NCBI GenBank assembly: GCA_017399225.1
Contig: JAFQEB010000054.1
Span: forward strand, 1-64,000
Reading direction: 5' to 3'
Length of the DNA stretch: 64,000 bases
Source: Clostridia bacterium
GTDB lineage: Bacteria; Bacillota_A; Clostridia; Christensenellales; Aristaeellaceae
The notes under the pieces were generated by a model. It was not told where the DNA came from and searched no databases. It was given only the letters and a program-made list of their open reading frames with translations. How positions within the stretch are numbered: position 1 is the first letter of the stretch; each line of letters opens with the position of its first letter. This document shows, in pieces, positions 19,688-28,009 of the stretch. Both the position numbers and the translations under genes were made by a program.

Positions 19688-20467
19688 TCAATTTTTGCAC
19701 TCTGCCCGGTGCAGCAGCTCCCCCATCGCCTCTGCGATCCGGGGCAGCTTGTCAGACAGGGTGCACACATGGGCTGCATCCTCCAGCCAGAGCGTACCGA
19801 CCGTATCGCTGCTGACGCCGCCGGCGATGATCTCGCAGCTATTGGGGGAAATGACCTCATCCGCCCTGCTCTGCACGGTCAGAATGGGGCACTGCACCGC
19901 GTGCAGATCCCGCCGGGCCATCTTGATCAGCTTGTGCAGATCGGCGCCGCAGGTCGTATAAAAGCCAGGATAGCCATAGTCATAGCGCGCATCCACCTGG
20001 TACGGAGACGCCTCCCGGTTCCTCCACATCACCTGCCGGACAAAGGGCGCGGCCAGCCGGGCAATGGGCAGAAAAGGATTCTGCACCGCCATCGGCGCAC
20101 TGATGGTGATCACGGATACCGGGTGCATCTGTTCAGCGATCAGCAGCGCGATGCAGCCGCCCATGCTCAGCCCGGCAACGCTGACCTGCTGATACCGGGC
20201 CTGCAAACGGCAGAATGCCTCCTTGGCGGCGTCCAGCCAGTCCTGCCAGTGGGTCTGCGCCATGGCCTCCATACTCTGGGCATGGCCGGGGAGGTTGACG
20301 CCCTCCACCGTAAAGCCCTGGGCATGAAGCAGCTCCCCCAGGGGGCGCATATGCGCCGCCGTGCCGGTAAAGCCATGCAGCAGCAGCACGGCATGGTCGC
20401 CGCCCTCCAGATGGAAGGGCTGGCACTCGGGCGCTGAAAAGTCTTTCTCCGGACGGTGCTTCATCAT
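19688..20467 (-). CDS. alpha/beta hydrolase (carboxylesterase/monoacylglycerol lipase-like)
   Basis: A 259-residue serine hydrolase. The oxyanion loop region is LLLHGFTGTAAHM near residue 30. The nucleophile elbow is GLSMGG near residue 100. The likely acid is the Asp in SRADEVIS, and the catalytic His is in DAAHVCTLS near residue 230. Overall it resembles Est30-type carboxylesterases and monoglyceride lipases; the substrate is unknown. There is no signal peptide. GGGAGG lies about 8 bases upstream of ATG 20467. It is the last gene of a minus-strand run after spoIIE, ktrB and ktrA, with a 29-base gap to ktrA. Confidence 0.85.
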   Translation of the reverse strand: MMKHRPEKDFSAPECQPFHLEGGDHAVLLLHGFTGTAAHMRPLGELLHAQGFTVEGVNLPGHAQSMEAMAQTHWQDWLDAAKEAFCRLQARYQQVSVAGLSMGGCIALLIAEQMHPVSVITISAPMAVQNPFLPIARLAAPFVRQVMWRNREASPYQVDARYDYGYPGFYTTCGADLHKLIKMARRDLHAVQCPILTVQSRADEVISPNSCEIIAGGVSSDTVGTLWLEDAAHVCTLSDKLPRIAEAMGELLHRAECKN

Positions 20468-20496
20468 CTGCGCTTCCCTCCCCGATTCGAATTTGA

Positions 20497-21150
20497 TCAG
20501 CGAATGGCCTCAATATCCTTGCTGCGGCCCAGCACCAGCAGCACATCCCCCGGCTGCAGGCACATATCAGCACCTGGGGCTGGCAGAAAGCTCTCCCCGC
20601 GTTTAACGCCCATCACGGACAGGCCATAGTCGCGGCGAACATTGATCTCCAACAGCGTCCTTCCACACCATTTGTCCGGCGTGAGAAGCTCTGCGATCCT
20701 GTAATCGCCGGACAGCTCCGCCAGGTCAAGAATGTTGGGGGCGTCCAGGGAGCGTGCGACCCGCTGGCCCATGTCCTGCTCCGGGAAAACGACCCGATCT
20801 GCGCCGACCTTCCGCAGCACCTTTGCGTGCAGCTCATCCACCGCCTTGGCGATCACCAGCGGCACGCCCGCCTCCTTGCACAGTACGGTCACCAGAATGC
20901 TATCACGGGAATTGGTGCCGATGGCGACCACCGCAGCATCAAAGCTGGCGATATCCATTTCAGCCAGCGCAGCTTCATCGGTGGCATCTGCCTGGATCGC
21001 CTGCGTCACGTGGGGCGCAAGCGTATTGACCAGTTCCTCATCCGCATCCACCGCCAGCACCTCATGTCCCATCTGGCTCAGATGCACCGCAACGCTGGCG
21101 CCAAAGCGGCCCAGCCCCAGAACAATGATCTGCTTCTTTCTGTTTTTCAT
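20497..21150 (-). CDS. ktrA: Ktr/Trk potassium uptake regulatory subunit (RCK protein)
   Basis: A 217-residue cytoplasmic gating subunit for a potassium channel. The RCK_N Rossmann domain begins IIVLGLGRFGASVAVHLSQM, has the acidic end of beta-2 (VDADEEL), and binds NAD(H) or ATP/ADP. The C-terminal RCK_C domain covers about residues 135-217 (GRTLLEINVRRDYGLSV, LQPGDVLLVLG). Length matches KtrA/KtrC of Bacillus (about 220). AAGGAGGG precedes the start. It lies 12 bases after ktrB, the membrane subunit. Confidence 0.95.
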   Translation of the reverse strand: MKNRKKQIIVLGLGRFGASVAVHLSQMGHEVLAVDADEELVNTLAPHVTQAIQADATDEAALAEMDIASFDAAVVAIGTNSRDSILVTVLCKEAGVPLVIAKAVDELHAKVLRKVGADRVVFPEQDMGQRVARSLDAPNILDLAELSGDYRIAELLTPDKWCGRTLLEINVRRDYGLSVMGVKRGESFLPAPGADMCLQPGDVLLVLGRSKDIEAIR

Positions 21151-21162
21151 CTCTAGCCCTCC

Positions 21163-22539
21163 TTACCCTATGGGCAAATTTTCTTCAGGATATCGTATAT
21201 GGCTCGTCTTGCCCTCCTGCTTACGGGCAAGCGCAAGGGCCATGGTCATCGGGCCGACACGGCCCAGATACATCATCAGCACCAGCACGATTCTGCTTAG
21301 CGTGCCAAGGCCGGGCGTACCGGCGCTGGACACGCCGACAGTAGCGATGGCCGAGGCGGTTTCCATCAGCACGTCCTCAAAGGGAACGCGCCCACCCTCT
21401 GCGGTGGTGAGGATCAGCGTTCCGCCAAGGAACACCGTCAGCGTGACCGACACGATGGTCAGCGCCCGCTGCGCCAGGCCTCGGGGAATGCGCTTCTTCA
21501 TGACCACGGCTTCCTGCTCGCCTCGGATCGCCGACCAGACGACCAGCCCCAGCACCGCGATCGTCGTGATCTTCATGCCGCCGCCTGTGGAGGCAGGGGC
21601 CGCGCCCGTGAGCATCAGCAGCACGGATACCAGCTTGCTGCCGTCCTGCATGGCAGCAAGATCCACGGTGTTAAAGCCTGCCGTTCGCATCGTCACAGAC
21701 TGAAAAAAAGCATTGAGCAGCTTATTTCCCGCGCCATCTATGCTTCCCAGCGTACCCGGATTATGCCACTCTGCCAGCGCAAAGCAGACAGTTCCCAAAG
21801 CCAGGAGCAGCACTGTCATCACCATGACCAGCCGGGCGTGCAGGGAGAGCGCACGCCACCTGAACCGGTTGGACAGGATCTCCGTGATCACAGCAAAGCC
21901 CATGCCGCCCAGGATAATCAGGGCCGCAATGGTCAGGAGCACCAGCGGATCCTGCTGAAATGCCGTCAGAGAGGAAAAACCGCCAAAGAGATCAAAGCCT
22001 GCGTTGCAGAAGGCACTTACAGCGTGCCAGAAACTGTAGTACAGTCCCTTTCCCCAGCCCAGCAGCGGCACCATGCGGATGCTCAGCAGCATTGCGCCCA
22101 ACACCTCGATGATCAGCGCCATCGCACCGTACCACAAAAGCACCTGCGTCAGTCCGGACAGCGTGGAGGCATTCATGGATTCCCGCATCAGCACCCGATC
22201 CTTCAGGGTGATGCGCCGCCCAAGGGCCAGCATGATCAGCGTGGCAAACACCATAAAGCCCAGGCCGCCAACCTGGATCAGCGTCAGGAGCACCAGCTGG
22301 CCAAAGAGGGAAAATGTCGTGCCCGTATCGACCACGACCAGACCCGTGACACATATGGCGCTGGTCGCTGTAAACAGCCCGTTTCCAAGGCCAATGGATT
22401 CCCCCGAGGCTGCAGCTGCAGGCAGCGCCAGCAGAACGCCGCCGATCAGAATCAGTGCAAGAAACCCCAAACACAGTATCTGCTCAGGGGCAAAATCCCG
22501 CCCTTTACCTTCGCGGCCTTCCTTTCTCAGCACGCACAT
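21163..22539 (-). CDS. ktrB: Ktr/Trk potassium transporter membrane subunit
   Basis: A 458-residue membrane protein of the TrkH/KtrB family with four M1-P-M2 repeats. The first selectivity loop is TSAICVTGLVVVDTGTTFS near residue 60. Later pore loops include HAVSAFCNAGFDLFGGF, MRTAGFNTVD and ETASAIATVGVSSAGTPG, each with the conserved glycine. It mediates sodium- or voltage-driven potassium uptake and is gated by KtrA. GGAGG lies close before ATG 22539. It starts 30 bases after the spoIIE stop, so potassium uptake may be transcribed with spoIIE. Confidence 0.95.
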   Translation of the reverse strand: MCVLRKEGREGKGRDFAPEQILCLGFLALILIGGVLLALPAAAASGESIGLGNGLFTATSAICVTGLVVVDTGTTFSLFGQLVLLTLIQVGGLGFMVFATLIMLALGRRITLKDRVLMRESMNASTLSGLTQVLLWYGAMALIIEVLGAMLLSIRMVPLLGWGKGLYYSFWHAVSAFCNAGFDLFGGFSSLTAFQQDPLVLLTIAALIILGGMGFAVITEILSNRFRWRALSLHARLVMVMTVLLLALGTVCFALAEWHNPGTLGSIDGAGNKLLNAFFQSVTMRTAGFNTVDLAAMQDGSKLVSVLLMLTGAAPASTGGGMKITTIAVLGLVVWSAIRGEQEAVVMKKRIPRGLAQRALTIVSVTLTVFLGGTLILTTAEGGRVPFEDVLMETASAIATVGVSSAGTPGLGTLSRIVLVLMMYLGRVGPMTMALALARKQEGKTSHIRYPEENLPIG

Positions 22540-22569
22540 CAGGCCTCCTTTGCATTACGATTGCGTATA

Positions 22570-24930
22570 TTATACATCATCCTCCCCGCTTTGTACACCC
22601 TCTGTGTTCTCCAGGCGGATCACCATCACGGTCTGGTCATCCCTGGGCCGTCCCCCGTCCGCTTCGATGGCGCTCTGTACGAGAGCTTCGGCAGCCGCCT
22701 GCGGGTCATATACATTCAGCACCTCTTTCAGCCGCGTCTCCAGCGCAGCCTTGCCTTTGAAGGCTTCCTCCACGCCGTCGGTTATCAGCACCAGCGCATC
22801 TCCTGAATGCAGGCGGAGGGAAGCTGTCCGGCTCTCAATATGCTCCAGGATGCCAATGGGCAGCGCATCCCCTGTCAGGTAGGTCAGCTTATCCTCCTGA
22901 CACAGCCAGGTCCCTGCCGCCCCAAGCTTATCCAGCGAAGCATGCCCGCTCCACAAATCAATTATGATCAGATCCGCCGTGGTGAAGCGCTCGCCATGCC
23001 CACTCAGGAGCATCATGCCGTTAACTGCCGTCAGGGCCTGCTGACTGGTATAGCCCGCATCCAGGCATAGCCGCAGCAGCTCCGCCGTTTCCCGGGAGAA
23101 CAGCGCTGCGCTTTCCCCATGTCCCATGCCGTCGGACAGCACTGCCATGAATCGGCCGTCCTGCAGGATGCCGCTCCAGACCGTATCTCCGCAGACCCCG
23201 CCGTCGCTGCCGCCAAAGGCCGCAGAGGCTATCCCGCATACGGCATGGAACACCGGGCTTTGTGCCAGCTCGACCCGATCTCCGTCTATGCGCCTGACCT
23301 CCACGGGCGCGTCGATCACCGCGCTGACCAGGCCGCACAGCTCCTCCGCCTGCCTGCGGGCGCCGGTGATGAACTGCAGCTCAAAGGCCGCCTGCACATG
23401 CCCCTGCACCCGCCGCACCCAGGACAGGCGCACCGGTGCGGCTGCGTCAGCCAGCTCCCGGCGGATCCTGCGGGCACTGTAATCATCCCACCAGCTTTCC
23501 CCGGCGGACAGCATCGCAAATCGCCGGGCAGCGCCGGCCATTGCCGTCAGATGGGTCACGAGCATATCCCGCTGGTAGCAGGCATTGCGGATGCTCCTGC
23601 GATAGGCCGCATCCTCCTGGCGGAGATAATCCATGCTTTGCCGCAGGTGATAGAGGCGCTGGCAGCCCAGGCCCCGCAGCTCCTCCAGCGCGTCCTGCCA
23701 GATCGGCTCATCCGCTTCCCGGCAGTCCCAGACGGTTTCTGCCTTGCCGACCGCAGCCTCGGTGGTCATGCAGCCGCAGCAGGGCATATCAGGGCAGCCC
23801 TCGCACAGCTTGTGCTCCCACCACCGGCCATCCCGGGTCTCCTCCGGCATGATCGGGGACGGCACCGCCATGGCCATGGCGTCCACCGTTTTCTCCCAGG
23901 CGGCAAGGGTACTGGCGGCATATGCGTCGCCCGGGGCAGGCTGATCGCTGAGGAAGCGCCGGTAGACGGCCTGTCCCCGCTCCACAGCGCCGGGCGGCAT
24001 GAGAGCCCCTGCCAGCGCCGCAGCCAGCACCGCAGCGCCGCAGCCGACCCCCGCGCTGCCGGAAAGAGTCATCGCCAGCAGAGCGCCCAGGGCAAAGGCA
24101 CAGCAGGTCAGGCGTCTGCGGCCAAGTGCCTGCACCACCCCAGCCAGGAATCCCCCCAGCGCCAGCGCAGCCGACATCGTCAGCGGAAAGCCCTGCAAGG
24201 CCATTGTCACCCCGCTGAGCATCCCTGCGGCGCAGCCTGCTCCCACGCCAAGATAGAGCGCCGTCAGCAGCACAGCCAGGGAGGCCATCAGCGCACCGAT
24301 ATTCACCCCCAGCACCAGCAGCCGGGCCCCGCCGCAGATCATGAGCAGCGCCATGAAGGCCACGCAGACCCGCTCTTCCATGCTGTCCAGATGTCGCGGC
24401 GGGGTGCTGCCCGCGGATTCCATCAGCGCCTTGAGGCCCCTGTACATCAGCGGCGCAGCCAGCGCGCTGAGGACAATGCCCGCCCAGGAGAGCAGCATGG
24501 CCTCTGCCGTGGGAGCAAAGCAGGCCGCCACCGCGCCGGGCAGCATCGCCGCTGCGGTGAAGCCCATCAATACCGCATTCCCTCGCCCACAGACCACCAT
24601 GGGGCCGAGCCACATCAGCGCGATGCTGATCAGCCCCTCCCAGCGGGGATCAAAGCCCCAGAGCAGCCGCAGCAGCATCGCCGCGACCGCACCGGCTGCC
24701 GGTTTCCCGATGGGCTTGTCCAGGGCTGAAAGTGCCGTCATCCAGGACAGGTGCAGCCCTGAGGGGATCCCGATCACCTCCGCCAGCGCCAGCAGGAAGC
24801 CCGGTGCAGCCTCTGCCGCAAACCGCAAAAGCCCCTGCAGCTGTACCGCCGAGGGCAGCGCGAACCGCCGCTTGCCGTCCAGCATCCCCTTTTTTCGTCT
24901 TTTTCCCGTTCTGAGCACCATCTCCGCCAT
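22570..24930 (-). CDS. spoIIE: stage II sporulation protein E (PP2C phosphatase)
   Basis: A 786-residue membrane-bound serine phosphatase that dephosphorylates SpoIIAA to release sigma-F in the forespore and also interacts with FtsZ at the asymmetric septum. The first ~330 residues hold about ten hydrophobic helices. The middle region contains a Cys cluster, CEGCPDMPCCGC. The last ~220 residues are the PP2C domain, with metal-binding LSDGMGHG near residue 590, TADLIIIDL and a final DDQTVMVI. Bacillus SpoIIE has 827 residues. ATG 24930 is chosen because GGGAGG lies 7 bases upstream. Its presence shows the organism can probably sporulate. ktrB and ktrA follow. Confidence 0.95.
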   Translation of the reverse strand: MAEMVLRTGKRRKKGMLDGKRRFALPSAVQLQGLLRFAAEAAPGFLLALAEVIGIPSGLHLSWMTALSALDKPIGKPAAGAVAAMLLRLLWGFDPRWEGLISIALMWLGPMVVCGRGNAVLMGFTAAAMLPGAVAACFAPTAEAMLLSWAGIVLSALAAPLMYRGLKALMESAGSTPPRHLDSMEERVCVAFMALLMICGGARLLVLGVNIGALMASLAVLLTALYLGVGAGCAAGMLSGVTMALQGFPLTMSAALALGGFLAGVVQALGRRRLTCCAFALGALLAMTLSGSAGVGCGAAVLAAALAGALMPPGAVERGQAVYRRFLSDQPAPGDAYAASTLAAWEKTVDAMAMAVPSPIMPEETRDGRWWEHKLCEGCPDMPCCGCMTTEAAVGKAETVWDCREADEPIWQDALEELRGLGCQRLYHLRQSMDYLRQEDAAYRRSIRNACYQRDMLVTHLTAMAGAARRFAMLSAGESWWDDYSARRIRRELADAAAPVRLSWVRRVQGHVQAAFELQFITGARRQAEELCGLVSAVIDAPVEVRRIDGDRVELAQSPVFHAVCGIASAAFGGSDGGVCGDTVWSGILQDGRFMAVLSDGMGHGESAALFSRETAELLRLCLDAGYTSQQALTAVNGMMLLSGHGERFTTADLIIIDLWSGHASLDKLGAAGTWLCQEDKLTYLTGDALPIGILEHIESRTASLRLHSGDALVLITDGVEEAFKGKAALETRLKEVLNVYDPQAAAEALVQSAIEADGGRPRDDQTVMVIRLENTEGVQSGEDDV

Positions 24931-25027
24931 AGCTCTTCCTCCCGCTCGCTTCTGTGTGAAAGCATACGGCAAGGAGGTATACATATACGTCGATTGAGGG
25001 GAAAAAGCCTGTCGATGAACAGAGAAA

Positions 25028-25056
25028 ATCCCGGAAGCTGTACAAGCCTCCGGGAT
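25028..25056 (-). terminator. Rho-independent terminator after copA
   Basis: ATCCCGGA/TCCGGGAT with an extended GCT/AGC pairing lies 5 bases beyond the copA stop and is followed on the minus strand by TTTCTC. Confidence 0.85.
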
Positions 25057-25060
25057 GTGC

Positions 25061-27583
25061 TTATTCGATGGAAATGACCTGGTAATCCTCGTCCTCGACA
25101 GCCTGGCGCAGCAGCGCGTCGTCCACCGGCGCGGAAAGCGTCAGGATCGCCGTGCCCTCCGTGTGACTGGCAGTCGCCTCCTCCACGCCGTCGATGGCCT
25201 CCAGCACACGCTTCACCATCGCCTCGCAGTGGCCGCACATCATGCCCTCAATGTGCATGACCCGGCGGACCCCGCAAACGGCGGGCGCTTCCTCTTTGGG
25301 AAGAACGATCTCCGGCAGCTCGACCGGGGCAATGCGCCGATCCTTCCCGGCGTCATGCAGGCGCAGCAGATTCAGCCGCAGGGCATTGGATACCACGCAG
25401 AAGCTGGACAGGGACATCGCCGCCGCTCCAAACATGGGGCTCAGCTCCCACCCAAGCAGCTGTGCAAACACGCCCGCCGCCAAGGGGATCCCCAGCACAT
25501 TGTAGCAGAAGGCCCAGAACAGGTTTTGGTGGATGCTGCGCAGCGTCGCCCGGCTGAGGCGGATGGCAGCCGCCACGTCCGTCAGGCGGCTGTTGATGAG
25601 CACCACGTCCGCAGCGTCGATGGCCACGTCCGTGCCTGCACCGATGGCGATGCCCACGTCAGCGCGGGTCAGGGCGGGGGCGTCGTTGATACCGTCGCCC
25701 ACCATGGCCACGCGGCCCGCCTCGGAAAGCTGGCGGATCACCGCCTCCTTGCCCTCCGGCTTGACCCCCGCGATGACGCGGTCAACGCCGGCTTCACGCC
25801 CCACGGCCTGGGCGGTACGCTCGTTGTCGCCGGTCAGCATCACCACGCGTACACCCATCCCCTGCAGCTCCCGGATCGCCTGGGGGCTGTCCTCTTTGAC
25901 GGCGTCCGCCACGGCGATCGCGCCCAGCAGCTGTCCGTTCCTGGCAAAGAGCAGCGGCGTTTTCCCCTGCCCGGCCAGATTTTCGATCTGTTCCCGCATT
26001 GCATCAGAAACCGGTGCGACGCCCGAAATATAGGCCAAGCTGCCGCCGGAGAGGCGCTGCCCGTCCAGCGTGCCGGTAAGACCGTTGCCCGGCAGGGCCG
26101 TGAAGTCCGCGACCTCCGGGAGGTTTTTGGCCCCCGCATAGGCCAGCACTGCCTTTGCCAGCGGATGCTCCGAGCGGGCCTCCAGCGCAGCGGCAAGGGA
26201 GATCAGCGTCTCCTCGCTCACCTCCGGCGCAGGCAGCACGTCCGTCACCCGGGGTTCACCGCTGGTGATGGTGCCGGTCTTGTCCAGCGCCACGATCTGC
26301 ACACGTCCCGCCGTTTCCAGGGAAGCAGCCGTTTTGAACAGCACGCCGCTTTTCGCGCCCATGCCGTTGCCCACCATGATCGCCACGGGCGTTGCAAGGC
26401 CCAGGGCGCAGGGGCAGCTGATCACCAGCACGGAAATGGCCCGCTCCAGCGCATGGCCGAAATCCGGCTCGATCAGCATCCAGACGATGAAGGTAACGAC
26501 GGCGATGCTGATCACCGCAGGCACAAACACACCGCTGACGCGATCAGCCACCTTGGCGATGGGGGCTTTCGTCGCCGCTGCATCGGACACCATGCGGATG
26601 ATCTGGCTCAGGGTCGTATCCTCGCCCACGCGGGTCGCCTCGCAACGCAGATAGCCGCTGGTGTTGACCGTCGCGGCGGATACGCTATCCCCCACGGCCT
26701 TGTCCACCGGGATGCTCTCGCCGGTCAGGGCCGCCTCGTTGACGGAGGAGAAGCCCTCCAGCACCACGCCGTCCACCGGGATGCTCTCCCCCGGCCGGAC
26801 GATGAAAACATCCCCCTTCTTCACCTCCGCGATGGGCACGGTCTGTTCCCTGCCCTCCACGAGGATCGTTGCAGTCTGAGGTGCAAGCTTCATCAGGGCC
26901 CGCAGCGCGTCGGTGGTTTTGCCCTTGCTGCGCGCCTCCAGCATCTTGCCCACGGTGATCAGCGTCAGGATCATCGCGGCGGATTCATAATAGAAGCCAT
27001 GCAGGTAGTGATGCACCGTCTCCGGCGCATTGAGCTGCGCATGGGTCATGGCAAAGGTCATCCACAGGCTGTACCCGAAGGACGCCATGGAGCCCAGCGC
27101 CACCAGCGTATCCATATTGGGCGAGCGCTTCCACAGGGCCTTGAAGCCGCTGATGAAGAATTTCTGGTTGATGACCATAACGATCGCCGTCAGCACCAGC
27201 TCCAGAAGGGCAATGGCCAGCGCGTTCTGTGCCAGGATCTCCGGCAGGGGCCAGCCCCACATGACATGCCCCATGGATACATACATCAACACCAGCAGGA
27301 ATCCAAGCGACCAGATCAGACGGCGGCGAAGCACGGGTGTATCGTGGTCCGCCAGAGGATCTGCGTCAGCCGCCTTTGGGGCCGCCCCCTTCACGGACGC
27401 GCCATAGCCCGCCTCCGTCACCGCACGGATGATCTCACCTTCCGATGCTCTGCCCTCCACCCCCATGGCATTGGTCAGGAGGGATACCGATACGTCCGTT
27501 ACGCCGGGCACCTTCCGCACGGCCTTCTCCACCCGTGCGCTGCAGGCCGCGCAGGTCATGCCGGTCACGTCAAATTGCTTCAT
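25061..27583 (-). CDS. copA: copper-exporting P1B-type ATPase
   Basis: An 840-residue membrane ATPase exporting Cu(I). An N-terminal heavy-metal domain has GMTCAAC (C11, C14). The membrane metal site CPC is in [13 protein letters not shown]. The phosphorylated Asp is in DKTGTIT, followed by the HP motif [12 protein letters not shown]-binding [10 protein letters not shown] and [10 protein letters not shown]. Helices 7 and 8 carry YN (CYNVLGIP) and M-x2-SS (AAMSLSSF), the Cu(I)-type signature. Unusually, a second heavy-metal domain, [13 protein letters not shown], is at the C terminus (about residue 780). ATG 27583 has GAGG 8 bases upstream; a GTG at 27592 is possible. It follows csoR directly. 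Confidence 0.96.
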   Translation of the reverse strand: MKQFDVTGMTCAACSARVEKAVRKVPGVTDVSVSLLTNAMGVEGRASEGEIIRAVTEAGYGASVKGAAPKAADADPLADHDTPVLRRRLIWSLGFLLVLMYVSMGHVMWGWPLPEILAQNALAIALLELVLTAIVMVINQKFFISGFKALWKRSPNMDTLVALGSMASFGYSLWMTFAMTHAQLNAPETVHHYLHGFYYESAAMILTLITVGKMLEARSKGKTTDALRALMKLAPQTATILVEGREQTVPIAEVKKGDVFIVRPGESIPVDGVVLEGFSSVNEAALTGESIPVDKAVGDSVSAATVNTSGYLRCEATRVGEDTTLSQIIRMVSDAAATKAPIAKVADRVSGVFVPAVISIAVVTFIVWMLIEPDFGHALERAISVLVISCPCALGLATPVAIMVGNGMGAKSGVLFKTAASLETAGRVQIVALDKTGTITSGEPRVTDVLPAPEVSEETLISLAAALEARSEHPLAKAVLAYAGAKNLPEVADFTALPGNGLTGTLDGQRLSGGSLAYISGVAPVSDAMREQIENLAGQGKTPLLFARNGQLLGAIAVADAVKEDSPQAIRELQGMGVRVVMLTGDNERTAQAVGREAGVDRVIAGVKPEGKEAVIRQLSEAGRVAMVGDGINDAPALTRADVGIAIGAGTDVAIDAADVVLINSRLTDVAAAIRLSRATLRSIHQNLFWAFCYNVLGIPLAAGVFAQLLGWELSPMFGAAAMSLSSFCVVSNALRLNLLRLHDAGKDRRIAPVELPEIVLPKEEAPAVCGVRRVMHIEGMMCGHCEAMVKRVLEAIDGVEEATASHTEGTAILTLSAPVDDALLRQAVEDEDYQVISIE

Positions 27584-27593
27584 ACATGGCACC

Positions 27594-27899
27594 TCATTTC
27601 ATCAGCTTCTGGAGCGTAGCCAGCAGCTCATCTACCGCCTCGTCGTGGCCCTGGCGGATATCATCCGCAACGCAGGTGCGGATATGCTCGGAGAGCAGCG
27701 CCCGGGCAAAGGCATTGATGGCTGCACCTGCCGCAGACGCCTGCGTGAGGATATCCGGACAATAAGCGTCCTTCTCCACCATGCCGCGCAGGCCGCGGAT
27801 CTGCCCCTCAATGCGGCTGAGGCGGTTGATCAGCGCCTGCTTTTCCTCCTCGGATCTGATTTTGATGCGGCTGCATTCACAGCTGCCTGTCATGCTCAT
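27594..27899 (-). CDS. csoR: copper-sensing repressor CsoR
   Basis: A 101-residue all-helical repressor of the CsoR/RcnR family. It shows the Cu(I) ligand set: Cys in DAYCPDIL (about residue 47), then His and Cys in SEHIRTCV (about residues 71 and 75). [18 protein letters not shown] is the family DNA-binding helix segment. Copper binding releases it from DNA. AGGAGG lies 6 bases before ATG 27899. A perfect operator overlaps its promoter, so it represses csoR-copA; the stop is 10 bases before the copA start. Confidence 0.95.
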   Translation of the reverse strand: MSMTGSCECSRIKIRSEEEKQALINRLSRIEGQIRGLRGMVEKDAYCPDILTQASAAGAAINAFARALLSEHIRTCVADDIRQGHDEAVDELLATLQKLMK

Positions 27900-27930
27900 A
27901 GCTTGCCTCCTAATCTATCTTCTCACACCG

Positions 27931-27959
27931 ATTATATACCCCCTCAGGGTATCTGTCAA
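27931..27959 (-). promoter_or_regulatory. csoR-copA promoter
   Basis: TTGACA, a 17-bp spacer and TATAAT form a fully consensus sigma-A promoter, 32 bases upstream of csoR. The CsoR operator occupies the spacer. Confidence 0.9.
27936..27952. promoter_or_regulatory. CsoR operator
   Basis: ATACCC-CCTCA-GGGTAT is a perfect inverted repeat matching the GC-tract-in-AT-flank form of CsoR operators. It lies between the -35 and -10 elements, so bound CsoR would block RNA polymerase. Confidence 0.85.
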
Positions 27960-27971
27960 GACAGGAAAAGA

Positions 27972-27989
27972 CCCGGCATTTCTGCCGGG
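27972..27989 (-). terminator. terminator after the peptidoglycan-binding gene
   Basis: CCCGGCA-GAAA-TGCCGGG (minus strand) is followed by TCTTTTCC and lies 20 bases beyond the stop. Confidence 0.85.
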
Positions 27990-28009
27990 CCGTTGAGGTT
28001 GGATCGAGT

